Assembly: GCA_023151185.1 (NCBI GenBank)
Contig: JAKLJL010000001.1
Location: 744,001-808,000, forward strand
Reading direction: 5' to 3'
From: Bacteroidota bacterium
GTDB taxonomy: Bacteria > Bacteroidota > JABWAT01
Length of the DNA: 64,000 bases
Below the pieces are notes generated by a model. It was not told where the DNA came from. It made no database searches and saw only the letters and a program-made list of their open reading frames with translations. Of this stretch, positions 49,622 to 59,900 are shown one piece after another (the first letter of the stretch is position 1; each line of letters begins with the position of its first letter). The position numbers and the translations under genes are program-made.

Positions 49622-52516
49622 TTACTTCAGGAGAGTCACTGTATGGGTCAGTGTTTTTCCGTTTGCCGTCACCGAGCAGAAATATAGACCGCTGGCCAGA
49701 TTCCGGGCATCAAAACGGAGTTCCTGCACACCGGCATCCAGTTTACCGTTTGCAAGCGTTGCGATTTCCTGACCTAAGGTATTATGTATTTTTACTACCA
49801 CATGGGTTGGATCAGGAAGTAAAAACCGGATGGTTGTTTCCGGGTTGAACGGGTTCGGGTAGTTGCCTTCAATTCTGAATTCCGAAGGAACTGCAAAAAA
49901 GGTTAAAATTGGGGACCAGGATTCAGATCCATCCGTATCAAGTTGCCTTAATCTGTAAAAAGCCTTCCCGGTCACAACGGCATCGGTGAAATTATAAGTC
50001 TGCTTTTCAGTTGTGGAACCCTTTCCGGAAACAAATCCCAGCGGAGTCCAGACGGTCTGATCGGCAGACTTCAGGATCTCAAATCCGGCATTATTCTTTT
50101 CAGAAGCTGTTTCCCATTTCAGAAGGGCGGAAGTTCCCCGGCCGGTAACTGTAAAAGAAACCAGTTCAACCGGAAGAGTCGACTCTTCCCAAACAGTAGA
50201 AACTGAAAGAGCATCCAGAGTAAGATGAGGTGAACTGCTGCCCTGACGGATGCAAATTGCACCAAGAGAACCTGAAAAATCAGTTTCTCCTGTGGATTTA
50301 AACACAGTCGGAAGCGGTTCTGCCCCACCCAATGCCGGATCTACAAATAATTCCAGCAGGTCATCATCTGTTGCCCCGGTGTTGAAGGTGTATTTCACAA
50401 CAATATAATGAGTGGTATCCAGTCCGTATTCAACTGCAGAATAAGCTGCTGAACTTCCGGTTTTAGCAATTCCGAGGGTGAACCCGGTTCCCTGGGATTT
50501 AATGTAAACTTTTGCCCCAAAAGTGGAGGCAACCGGTGTTGAGGCCAGGTGAATGAAATAATCAGCAGCAGGGACTGACGTTACATTCAGCATAAAACTG
50601 AAGTATATAGAACCGGATGAAACCGGTGCAAAGGTTTTGTTGACGTCTTCTCCTGTGGCCGTAATTGCAATCGCATTTCCAACTGCATTATGAGGCGATC
50701 CGTCAAAGGATAGTCCGGGTGAAACCACTTTGATTGCATTGGACCCTGAACCGCTGTGGGCTGCCCAGTTATTTCCGGATGCAGTTATATTGATGCCGGC
50801 TGTATAATCAAAATTTTCTGTAAAGGGAAGCGTTTCTGCACCGGGCTGAATAGAAATGCTGCTGCTGGTTCCGGCAGTCAGTACGGGTGTTCCATCGGTT
50901 TGTACAGCCTGCAGGGTTATCGTTCCGCCTTTTGAGAATGTCAGGTCATCGAAGGTCACTGAACTGGTCCCGGCTTTGATGGTATCCGTCAGGGTTCCGC
51001 CCAGAGTTCCGGTTCCGGAAGCCAGAGACAGGGTCACCAGTGTATTGGTTGAAACGGATTGTGCTGTATTGCCGGCATCCTGTGACTCAACCACAACTGT
51101 GAATACAGATCCGGTAGCGGGTGAAGATGGTGACACCGATTTGAAAGCCAGTTTAACCGGACCGGTTACAGAGAAAGAGGATGAAATTCCTGCCGAAAGG
51201 TCATCACCTGATGTTCTGGTTGCAGTAAAAGTTATATCTGACTGAACTTCAGAAAAGGACAAACTGCTGAGTGTAACTGAGTTGGATCCGGCTGGTATGG
51301 TTCCGGTTAAAGTTCCTGCAAGCCCGGTTCCGGAAGTAGAAAGAAGAAACCCGGTATCCGTGGTCACTTTTTGAAGGGTATTCATTTCATCTGCAGAAGA
51401 AACAGTAACAGAAAAGGCCTGATTGACTACAGGATTCGAAGGAGAAATTGAGGAAATCACCAATTTGGTTGGATTTGTAACTGCTGAAAACGTGAGTCCT
51501 GAGCTCAATGCGTCAGATAAGGTATCCCCTAATGAAGTAACGACTTTCAGAATGACCCCCGTTTCCGCTTTTGAGTAAGAAAGAGCTGAAAAGGTAAAGA
51601 CGGTCAGACCGGAATCCATGACAGCTTCGGTTGTTCCGGTAAGTGAACCTGTCCCGGTATCAACAGAAAGAGTGAGGTAGGTATCCCGGGTAAGGGGAGT
51701 GGCAACCCCGGAAGCGGATCGGGATTCGACTGTTAGCGAAAACAGGGAATCGGCATACAGGGAGGATGGTGTGACTGATTTAACGACCAAAACTTCGGGG
51801 GTTGTCCCAGCAAATTCTGCAGAAACCGAGATATCATCGATAGCGAGCTGGTGATCATTTCCGGAATCGTTCAGGTCTTCCCAGCGAAGCATAATTTCCT
51901 GGCCGGGAGAAACTGTTACCGGTAAGGTAAAGGTTATGTTGGATACTGAATTGGCGGAAAGCGTTCCGTCCAGAGCTGCAGCGGTTGTTGCCCCGACAAC
52001 AGGTGAAATAAACTCTGAGGTAGTTGTGGTCCAGGTTCCCGCTTTTGGGTCCGTAAGATTCGTTCCGGTTTGATAACTGATAACCAATTTATTAGTCGAT
52101 GCATTGTTTTCTTTTCTCCATTGCTCGCCGGTCCAGCTTATGGTCAACGATTGAATATCAGAAGATCCTGCATTGGAAAAGCGTAATCCCATGTAATTTT
52201 TACCGACACCGGAAGATCCGGAAAAGGAATTAGAGGAGGCGAACCCGAAGGCTCGGTCTGTATCCCCGGTCTTTCCGTATGAATATAATCCGGCAGTGGT
52301 CGAAGAACCTGTATTTACTCCGTAAGTGGTAATGCTGGCTGTATTATCCGTTTTGGTGTACCACCCAGGTAAAGTGGTATTATTGGACCAGGAACCAGCA
52401 GCAGACAGGGAATTAAAATTTTGAGTATACACATAAGATGCTGGTGTCAGGGTAACCTGTGCAGAAAGTGGTAATGAAATAATCAGTGAAAAAACCAAAC
52501 CGGATAAAAATTTCAT
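49622..52516 (-). CDS. Large secreted protein with Ig-like repeats and sorting domain
   Basis: 964 residues, signal peptide (GLVFSLIISLPLSAQ). An N-terminal jelly-roll region (residues ~20-230) precedes three Ig-like beta repeats of ~100 residues that begin with VKSVTPSS, ISSISPSN and FKSVSPSS. Next is a domain with IVVKYTFNTGATDDDLLELF, homologous in sequence to the protein at 48158, then an FN3-like segment and the sorting domain (YPNPFNPETTIRFLLP...SVTANGKTLTHTVTLLK). Probably a surface or secreted binding protein or enzyme scaffold; no catalytic motif is recognised. Confidence 0.86.
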   Translation of the reverse strand: MKFLSGLVFSLIISLPLSAQVTLTPASYVYTQNFNSLSAAGSWSNNTTLPGWYTKTDNTASITTYGVNTGSSTTAGLYSYGKTGDTDRAFGFASSNSFSGSSGVGKNYMGLRFSNAGSSDIQSLTISWTGEQWRKENNASTNKLVISYQTGTNLTDPKAGTWTTTTSEFISPVVGATTAAALDGTLSANSVSNITFTLPVTVSPGQEIMLRWEDLNDSGNDHQLAIDDISVSAEFAGTTPEVLVVKSVTPSSLYADSLFSLTVESRSASGVATPLTRDTYLTLSVDTGTGSLTGTTEAVMDSGLTVFTFSALSYSKAETGVILKVVTSLGDTLSDALSSGLTFSAVTNPTKLVISSISPSNPVVNQAFSVTVSSADEMNTLQKVTTDTGFLLSTSGTGLAGTLTGTIPAGSNSVTLSSLSFSEVQSDITFTATRTSGDDLSAGISSSFSVTGPVKLAFKSVSPSSPATGSVFTVVVESQDAGNTAQSVSTNTLVTLSLASGTGTLGGTLTDTIKAGTSSVTFDDLTFSKGGTITLQAVQTDGTPVLTAGTSSSISIQPGAETLPFTENFDYTAGINITASGNNWAAHSGSGSNAIKVVSPGLSFDGSPHNAVGNAIAITATGEDVNKTFAPVSSGSIYFSFMLNVTSVPAADYFIHLASTPVASTFGAKVYIKSQGTGFTLGIAKTGSSAAYSAVEYGLDTTHYIVVKYTFNTGATDDDLLELFVDPALGGAEPLPTVFKSTGETDFSGSLGAICIRQGSSSPHLTLDALSVSTVWEESTLPVELVSFTVTGRGTSALLKWETASEKNNAGFEILKSADQTVWTPLGFVSGKGSTTEKQTYNFTDAVVTGKAFYRLRQLDTDGSESWSPILTFFAVPSEFRIEGNYPNPFNPETTIRFLLPDPTHVVVKIHNTLGQEIATLANGKLDAGVQELRFDARNLASGLYFCSVTANGKTLTHTVTLLK

Positions 52517-52590
52517 ATCAGGATGTCCATCTTAATTTACTGTTGTAAAATACATAAATGGGTTTATATTATAAAGCGAACGGGATAAAA

Positions 52591-52620
52591 AGCAAAAGCC
52601 GGTAACAACCGGCTTTTGCT
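52591..52620 (-). terminator. Terminator of the fourth cluster gene
   Basis: AGCAAAAGCCGG / CCGGCTTTTGCT, 12-bp perfect stem with 6-nt loop, A-rich flank giving Ts on the minus strand, 15 bases after the stop. Confidence 0.85.
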
Positions 52621-52635
52621 GCTGACCAGAATGAG

Positions 52636-54621
52636 TTACTTCATTAAGGTCATGGATTTGGTAATGGTTTTGCCATTGGCAGAAACTGAGTAGAAATAAA
52701 CGCCGCTTGCGAGCCCGGAAGCATCGAACGGAATTTCCTGAAGGCCGGCTTCAAGTTTGCCGTTAACCAGAGTTGCAATCTGCTGGCCAATGATGTTATG
52801 GACTTTTACAACAACCGGAGAGGCAACCGGCAGAGTAAACCGGATGGTGGTTGCAGGGTTAAACGGATTCGGATAGTTTCCGGAAACTTCAAAAGCTGCA
52901 GGGGTTCCGTTAAAGGATAGAATCTCACTCAGGGTTGCAGTTCCGTCAGTATCGACTTGTTTAAGCCGGTAGTAAACCGTGCCGGTTACATTCTTGTCGC
53001 TGTAGGAATAAACCTGTTTCTCAGTGGTTGTGCCCTTCCCATTGATAAAAGCCATTGAATTCCAGGTTTTTTTATCTGAGGATTTCAGAACTTCGAAACC
53101 AGCATTACTTTTTTCGGTAGTAGTCTCCCATTTCAGAAGGGCAGACTTGCCACTTGCAGAAACAGTAAAGGATGACAATTCAACTGGCAGCGTGTTGGCA
53201 GGTGCAAAGTCATCTGTTGAACGAGGAGTAATTAAATAACCGCCTGTGTAGGGGGATGTGTTATCATTTTGCCTAACGACACCGATTATATCAAAGGCAC
53301 CTTCTGGTTGGGTTCCAGCAGTAATGTTATTAATATTTAATACGGTTGTGTCGGTTGAACTTGAATTATCCTTTATTCCCAAAGTAACAAACGTAGTTGA
53401 GGAAGGCCAAGTGCCACTTTTTATAATAACGTTTTTAAAACCAACCAATTCACCTTCATAAGCTTCAGGATCGGCAATAAAAGAGGCGAATGGAACTAAT
53501 GAATAATTAATACCAACAATTCCGTTATCGATAATGTCACTCGTGGATGAGGGAACAATTTCAACTCGCCCATTAAAAGCAGTAATTGTTCCGGTAACTG
53601 TATAGCTGTTACCAATTGTGGTAGTAAAAGTATTATCTCCGAATTTGAAAATATTTAAACCGCCAGTTGCATCCTCCAGATACCAATCCATATTAGCACC
53701 ACCAAGAATACCATTTGCATAGGAAGCAACACCCGTAATTTTTGCGAGGACATTATTATAAACATTTTGTCCCAAACCATCATTTATTCTAATTGAAGAC
53801 ACTGGAGTTGTTCCAACAAAAACCTTTTGAGTTGCAGAAGTTGTTGTTTGAGGTACAACGTCCTGTGCTTCAACATAATACTCGAGAAAATCCCCATTAC
53901 TTAAAGCAGAACCTGGAATGATTCCAGAGTAGTTGAATCCAGAGGTATTTGTCATATTTACTGAATTATAAGACCCGCCGTTAATCCGGTAGTATACCGT
54001 TGCAGTCGGGGTATCGTTATCATCCGAAATAGTAGCTGTTATTGTAAGGTTAGATGATGCATCCGGAATATTTGAACTTCGTCCAAGATTACTGATGGAT
54101 GGCGGGTTATCTGCTCCGAACGCTGTTATTGTAACGTCATCCAGGTTAACCCGAAGTGTTCCGCCAGCCGCATCTGCACCTGCAAACCTGAAACGAATTG
54201 GAACATTGGAGTTCACAGTAAAAGTTACAGCCGACAAAGTTGTTGAAGAAGCAGTCTGAACAGAACCAACATCTGTCCAATTGCTGCCATTATCTGTGGA
54301 TTGTTGAAGTTTCCAGGTTGAATTTGCATCAGACCCATATTTAGCATGGTATACCGTAACATCACCTGCATTACTAACATTGAAAGACATTTCAGTTACA
54401 TTTCCTGCACCTGTTCTCATTCTAACCGATTGAATACCATTCTTTCTGTCACTTGCAGAAGTCCCCAATAATGAATTTGTAAAAATCCAGTCACCAGAGG
54501 TTAATGTAACAGTTCCGGTTGCATACCCAGTTTTAGTTCCGGTTTCAAAGTTTTCTGTTGTTTGAGCAAAAACAGAAAATGCAAGCAGAAAACTGGCAAA
54601 TCCCAATACCAATTTTTTCAT
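52636..54621 (-). CDS. Secreted protein with OB-like domain and sorting domain
   Basis: 661 residues with signal peptide (GFASFLLAFSVFAQ). Residues ~20-170 form a jelly-roll-like module (FETGTKTGYATG...GDWIFTNS), followed by an Ig-like stretch (TATVYYRINGGSY). An OB-like domain covers ~270-480 (IRINDGLGQNV, WYLEDATGGLNIF, YTVTGTITAFNGRVEI). The end has the FN3-like and sorting modules (YPNPFNPATTIRFTLP, SVSANGKTITKSMTLMK). Such OB-type domains occur with secreted nucleases or lamin-tail proteins, but no nuclease motif is seen here. CAAAGGAGAC gives a strong ribosome-binding site. Confidence 0.85.
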   Translation of the reverse strand: MKKLVLGFASFLLAFSVFAQTTENFETGTKTGYATGTVTLTSGDWIFTNSLLGTSASDRKNGIQSVRMRTGAGNVTEMSFNVSNAGDVTVYHAKYGSDANSTWKLQQSTDNGSNWTDVGSVQTASSTTLSAVTFTVNSNVPIRFRFAGADAAGGTLRVNLDDVTITAFGADNPPSISNLGRSSNIPDASSNLTITATISDDNDTPTATVYYRINGGSYNSVNMTNTSGFNYSGIIPGSALSNGDFLEYYVEAQDVVPQTTTSATQKVFVGTTPVSSIRINDGLGQNVYNNVLAKITGVASYANGILGGANMDWYLEDATGGLNIFKFGDNTFTTTIGNSYTVTGTITAFNGRVEIVPSSTSDIIDNGIVGINYSLVPFASFIADPEAYEGELVGFKNVIIKSGTWPSSTTFVTLGIKDNSSSTDTTVLNINNITAGTQPEGAFDIIGVVRQNDNTSPYTGGYLITPRSTDDFAPANTLPVELSSFTVSASGKSALLKWETTTEKSNAGFEVLKSSDKKTWNSMAFINGKGTTTEKQVYSYSDKNVTGTVYYRLKQVDTDGTATLSEILSFNGTPAAFEVSGNYPNPFNPATTIRFTLPVASPVVVKVHNIIGQQIATLVNGKLEAGLQEIPFDASGLASGVYFYSVSANGKTITKSMTLMK

Positions 54622-54800
54622 AAAGTCTCCTTTGTATGATGATCCCTGAAATTACGATAATCCGATGCCGGGTTCAACTATCCGGCAGGCCTTTCGGGAA
54701 AATTCATTTTAAGGTAATAATCGGTCACAGGGCTCTGTCCCGAAAAAAGGGGAAACTGAGTATTCCGCAGGAAAATCTGCCTTCAATAGACCACCCGGGT

Positions 54801-54849
54801 AAAAAAAATGCCGGAATCCGGAAGGAAATGTCCCTCCGGGCCCGGCACA
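54801..54849 (-). terminator. Terminator of the M13 peptidase gene
   Basis: On the minus strand GTGCCGGGCCCGGAGG...CCTTCCGGATTCCGGCAT followed by eight Ts; the stem has small mismatches. It starts ~32 bases after the stop. Confidence 0.75.
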
Positions 54850-54880
54850 TAGTCAGGAGAAAAAGGCAGTTAACGGGTTA

Positions 54881-56896
54881 TTACCAGATTTTGACTCTCT
54901 GATCGGCTCCCCGGAATAATTTGTCACCGGCTTTTACCCCGAAGGCGGCATAGAAGGGCTCCAGGTTCGCAACAATTCCATTGCAGCGGTATTCACTTGG
55001 TGAATGCGGATCGGTCAGGAGCCGGTTTCTGAGCTCATCATCCCGGTACTTCCTTCTCCAGATCTGACCCCAGCCAAGGAAAAACCGCTGTTCACCCGTA
55101 AATCCGTCGATGATCGGTGCCGGTTTGCCGTTCAGAGCCATCTGATAGGCGGTGAAGGCAATGGTCATTCCGGCCAGGTCGCCGATGTTTTCCCCAAGGG
55201 TGAACCGGCCGTTGACTTTCATGGTATCAATCGGGGAAAACTGATTGTATTGATCCACCAGCATATCTGCCCGTTTATTATATTCCCCGGCATCTTTTTC
55301 AGTCCACCAGTCTCTCAGAACGCCATTTCCGTCAGAAAGCCGGCCCTGATCATCAAAACCATGGCTGATTTCGTGCCCGATCACGGCACCGATTGCCCCA
55401 TAGTTCACGGCATCGTCTGCCTCCAGATCAAAAAACGGAGGCTGCAGGATCGCAGCAGGGAAAACGATTTCGTTGGCTACCGGGTTGTAATAGGCATTAA
55501 CTGTCTGCGGAGTCATAAACCATTCGGTTTTATCAACCGGTTTGCCGAGCCGGCTGATATTTTCATCGAATTGAAACCGGACTGACCGCATTACGTTGCC
55601 AACAAGATCTTTTTTGTCAATTGAAAGTCCGGAATAGTCTTTCCATTTATCCGGATAGCCGATTTTGGTAGTAAAGTTTGCCAGTTTATCCAACGCCTGG
55701 GTTTTGGTTTCCGGGCTCATCCATTCCAGCTTTTCAATCCGGACTTTCAGTGCTGCTTTCAGATTCGTAACCAGTTCGGCCATCCGTTTTTTTGCTTCCG
55801 GTTTAAAATGTTTGGAAACATATACTTTTCCGGCTGCTTCACCCAGATTTTCATCTATCAGGTTCACACCTCTTTTCCACCGGGGCTGCATTTGTTCAAC
55901 ACCCCTCAGGGTTTTGCTGTAAAAATTGAATTGAGCTGTCACAAAATCTGAACTGAGATATTCAGCAAAATCGCGGACGGTTTTCAGGGTGAAATAGGTT
56001 TTCCAGTCTTCAACCGGATATTTGGTCCAGACTGTGTTGAATCCGTCGAGATAAGAAGGTTGTGAAACAATAAGGTTGGCAGGGTTTTTAATTCCGATTT
56101 CTTTCAGATAAACTGACCAGTCAAAACCCGGAGTTGCTTTCTGAAGATCGGCCAGGGTATACTTATTGTAGGTTTTTTCCCGGTCTCTGTTCTGTACCCG
56201 GGTCCAGTGATACCCGGCAATATCGGTTTCGATTGCCAGAATGGTTTCTGCTGATTTTGCCGGGTTTGTACTGCCGGCCAGTGTCAGCATTTTTTCCAGA
56301 TACTGGATGTAGGCGGTGCGGTAACCCACAAATTTATCTTCTTTTTTGAAGTAAAAATCACGGTCGGGTAGTCCGAGTCCGCTTTGGTTGATGTAGGGAA
56401 TGTAGACTTCAGGATTTTTTTCGTCCTGAGTGATATAGAGAGAAAAGGGGGCCTGAATCCCTGATTTGTACAGGGAAGCAACCAGTTTATTCAGTTCCTC
56501 CCGTGATTTTACGGCCTGGATCCGGTCCAATTCCTGTCTCAGCGGCTTCAGACCGGCTTTTTCAATTGAAACCGTATCCATGAAGCTGGTATATAAATCG
56601 CCGACCAGTTGGGCTTCGGTTCCTTTTTTTGCTTTTGTTCCGGAAGATTCCTGAATGATTTCAAGAAGATCTTTTTCGGCCTGATCAGCCAGAGCAGAGA
56701 AGGATCCGTAGTTGGATTTATCAGCCGGGATTTCGGTTTTCTTCAGCCAGGTTCCGTTCACATAGCGGTAGAAATCATCCTGCGGGCGGATGGACTGATC
56801 AAAATTGGACTGATCAATTCCGGATTTAAGCTGGGCTGCAGCAGGGAGTGCTGCCATCAGAAAAAGTCCGGCAGCGGCAAGGCGGGTAATTGTCAT
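54881..56896 (-). CDS. Secreted M13-family zinc metallopeptidase (neprilysin/PepO-like)
   Basis: 671 residues with a signal peptide (LAAAGLFLMAALPAAAQ). The zinc site VIGHEISHGFDDQG and the third ligand region ENIGDLAGMTIAF are intact. NAYYNPVANEIVFPAAILQPPFF is the conserved NAYY substrate segment, and the N-terminus DDFYRYVNGTWL is typical. It cleaves oligopeptides outside the cytoplasm. Conserved ending VKIW matches the family end CxVW, here without the usual Cys. Single gene with own terminator. Confidence 0.95.
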   Translation of the reverse strand: MTITRLAAAGLFLMAALPAAAQLKSGIDQSNFDQSIRPQDDFYRYVNGTWLKKTEIPADKSNYGSFSALADQAEKDLLEIIQESSGTKAKKGTEAQLVGDLYTSFMDTVSIEKAGLKPLRQELDRIQAVKSREELNKLVASLYKSGIQAPFSLYITQDEKNPEVYIPYINQSGLGLPDRDFYFKKEDKFVGYRTAYIQYLEKMLTLAGSTNPAKSAETILAIETDIAGYHWTRVQNRDREKTYNKYTLADLQKATPGFDWSVYLKEIGIKNPANLIVSQPSYLDGFNTVWTKYPVEDWKTYFTLKTVRDFAEYLSSDFVTAQFNFYSKTLRGVEQMQPRWKRGVNLIDENLGEAAGKVYVSKHFKPEAKKRMAELVTNLKAALKVRIEKLEWMSPETKTQALDKLANFTTKIGYPDKWKDYSGLSIDKKDLVGNVMRSVRFQFDENISRLGKPVDKTEWFMTPQTVNAYYNPVANEIVFPAAILQPPFFDLEADDAVNYGAIGAVIGHEISHGFDDQGRLSDGNGVLRDWWTEKDAGEYNKRADMLVDQYNQFSPIDTMKVNGRFTLGENIGDLAGMTIAFTAYQMALNGKPAPIIDGFTGEQRFFLGWGQIWRRKYRDDELRNRLLTDPHSPSEYRCNGIVANLEPFYAAFGVKAGDKLFRGADQRVKIW

Positions 56897-56987
56897 TGTG
56901 TCTCCTCGTTTTTTACAGAAAGGGCCACATACGGCAGGGTTCGTGAGATGTTACGTCCAGACGGGTGAATTAGGTTAAAATAATGGT

Positions 56988-59900
56988 TCAGGCCTGGCTG
57001 TCAGAACTTATTATGGAAGGGAGTTCAAACCAGAACCGGCTTCCGTGCCCCGGTTTACTTTCGACCCCGGTTGATCCGCCATGCAGTTCTACCAGTTGCT
57101 TTACGATAGAAAGCCCGAGTCCGGTCGAGGTTTCGCCACCGGTTGGTTTTGCGGAAAGGCGCTGGAATTTTCCAAAAACTTTTTTCAGGTCATCAGAAGA
57201 AAGTCCGGGACCTTCGTCAGTCACGAAAAACAAAATCCTGTCTTTTTCCCGGGTAATTCCGGTGCGGATGCTGGTATTGGGCGGGGAATATTTTACTGCA
57301 TTGCCCAGGAGGTTTTCCATGCACTCTGCAATCCGGCCTTCATCGGCCAGAACGGATGGATCCAGGTCGGTTTCAATCCGGATTTCCTGATTTTTTTTGG
57401 AGGCAGCCGGTTGAAGATCACTTACGACCCGGTTCAGCATTCCGCCAAGTGAAACCGGTTTCCGGGAAAGTTCCATCCGTCCGCTTTCAATGGTAGCCGA
57501 AATAAGCAGTTCATTGATCTGATGCAGCATCCGTTCTGCCGCAAGCCGGATCTGTTCGGCCCGCTTCTGAACCTGAGGGTTTTCATTTTTTGCGGAAAGA
57601 AGCAATTCAGAATATCCTGAAATGGCCTGAAGGGGATTTTTTAAATCATGGGCCACCAGGTTCATAAATTCGGTTTTCAGTTCATTGGCATCCCGTAGCT
57701 GTTCATTGGTTTGTGACAACTGCTGGTTGATCCATTTCACTTCCATTTCCTGCCGGTACATACTGATCAGGTTTTTTGCTCTGGCCTGGAGTTCACGGGC
57801 ATAAAACGGTTTGTACATGTAGTCATTTGCACCCGATTCAAGGCCTTCGACCTTCATATCGCCGGTGGCTTTTGCTGTAAGCAGAATAACCGGAATATTG
57901 CTTGTTGCCGGGTTGGATTTTAGTGCACGGCAGAAGTCATAGCCATTCATTACCGGCATCATCACATCGCTGATTACCAGATCAGGGTGGCGGCCCGAAA
58001 CGAACTGCAGCCCTTCCTCACCGTTTCCGGCTTCAGCAATCTGATATTCCTTTTTCAGGATATCTTTTACATAATTCCGGATATCCTTATTATCATCGAC
58101 CACCAGAACCAGTTCCTTTTTATGACGATGGACTGTTTTGGTCTGTTTTTCAGAATCCCGCTTCAGATTCAGGTCATCCTGTTCCAGATCTGCCAGTTCC
58201 ATTTTCAGGTTTTCTGATGTCATTAGATCGGGAACGGCCGGTGACTCTTCAAAAATAAACTCAGGAGGCAGATGGGATTTGCCTTTCAGCAGCCTGACGG
58301 TAAACCGGGTACCCTTTCCGGGACTGCTTTCTGCCCGGATGTACCCGCCGTGAAGTTCAACAAAATCCTTTACCAGAGCCAGACCGATTCCGGTCCCGCT
58401 CATCCCGGATACCGAAACATTCTGGGTTTGCCTGAATCGTTCAAAAATGAAGGGAAGGTCATCAGCAGCAATTCCCATCCCCGTATCTTCAACGGAAACT
58501 TCTACAAAAGACGGTTCTTCCCCCGGTTGTGATTCAGTAACCGAAAGGGAAATCATTCCGCCTTCAGATGTGAACTTAAACGCATTCGAGAGCAGGTTGT
58601 AAAAAACTTTATCAATCTTATCCTTGTCGAAGAAAACGGGTATTTTTTCTGTCTGAAAGGTAATCTGGAGGTGAATTTTACGGCGTTCAGAATAGGCAGA
58701 AAAGGCAGCAGCCAGGTCTTTAAGAAATGAAACCAGATTGCTTTCAGTGGCATGAAGCGTCATTTTACCGCTTTCCATTTTGGAAATATCCAGCAACTGA
58801 TTGATCAGGCGCAGGAGCCGCCGGGCATTCCTGAGCATCATTTCCATCTGGTTTTTAAGTTCTGCCGGTATTTCGCCATATCCGCCGGTCAGGGCATGTT
58901 CCAACGGCCCGATTGTAAGGGTAAGCGGGGTTCTGAATTCATGTGAAACGTTCGAGAAAAACTGGGATTTCGCCCGGTCCATTTCCAGAATTTTCTGCTT
59001 TTGTGCTTCGATCACGGCGGCAGACCGTTCGGCCTCATGCCAGGCAATTTCGGCTTCCTCAAGCGCCGATTCAGCCCGGTTTTTCTGGGATTCCAGATCT
59101 TTTGTCCGTTCTTCGACCAGAACTTTAAGGCGGTACCGGGTTTCTTTCAGTTTATTGATCCGGCGTTTAAAGTAAATGTATACCGCTGCAGAGAAAGCCA
59201 GAAATGCCAGAATGTAAAACCAGGGGGTTTCAAAAAAGCCGGGTTTCCGGGTGAAGGTGACTTTGGCCCCGGTTTCATTCCACTTTCCGTCCTGACTTGA
59301 TGCTAAAACCTGAAACGTGTAGGTGCCGGGTGGCAGATTGGTGTAAAAAGCTGTTCGTCTGGTTGATGTGACGGTCCAGTCATCATCAAACCCAATCAGT
59401 TTATATTTATAAGTGACCCGGTTAGGAGCCTGGAAATTGAATCCGATAAAGTGGAACTCAATTTTATCCTGATCCGGTTCGAGGAAGAAATCTGTTTTTC
59501 CGCCGAAATCAGTTTGTCCTGCCAGTACAGATTCAATCAGGACATCGGGAACCGGAGCTTCCGGTGACATTTTACCCGGGTCGGTAATCATGACTCCTTC
59601 AGCGGACGGCAGCCAGATCTGGCCATTGGTCATTTTCCACCCGGCGGGCTGGGAGCCGCCGTTGCACTGCAGGGATTTCATTCCGTCACTTTTATCATAT
59701 TGTCTGATACTGAACCGGCTGATAATGCCGTCTGCGGCATCGTTCAGATCGCTGATTTTAACCTGATAAGGGCCCCGGTTGCAGGTAAGCCAGAAATTGC
59801 CGTAATCATCTTCAAGAATTCTGAGGATCAGGTCATCAAGAAGGCCGTTCTGCCAGGTCAGCCGGGTGATGAACCCATTTTTAATGCGGAACAATCCATT

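Noticed and set aside
54636-54902. 88-aa plus-strand ORF between the cluster and the M13 gene
   Set aside because: It runs through the minus-strand M13 terminator into the M13 coding region and has no ribosome-binding site.
55004-55585. 193-aa plus-strand ORF antisense to the M13 peptidase gene
   Set aside because: The opposite strand encodes a fully recognisable M13 peptidase; the frame is an antisense shadow.
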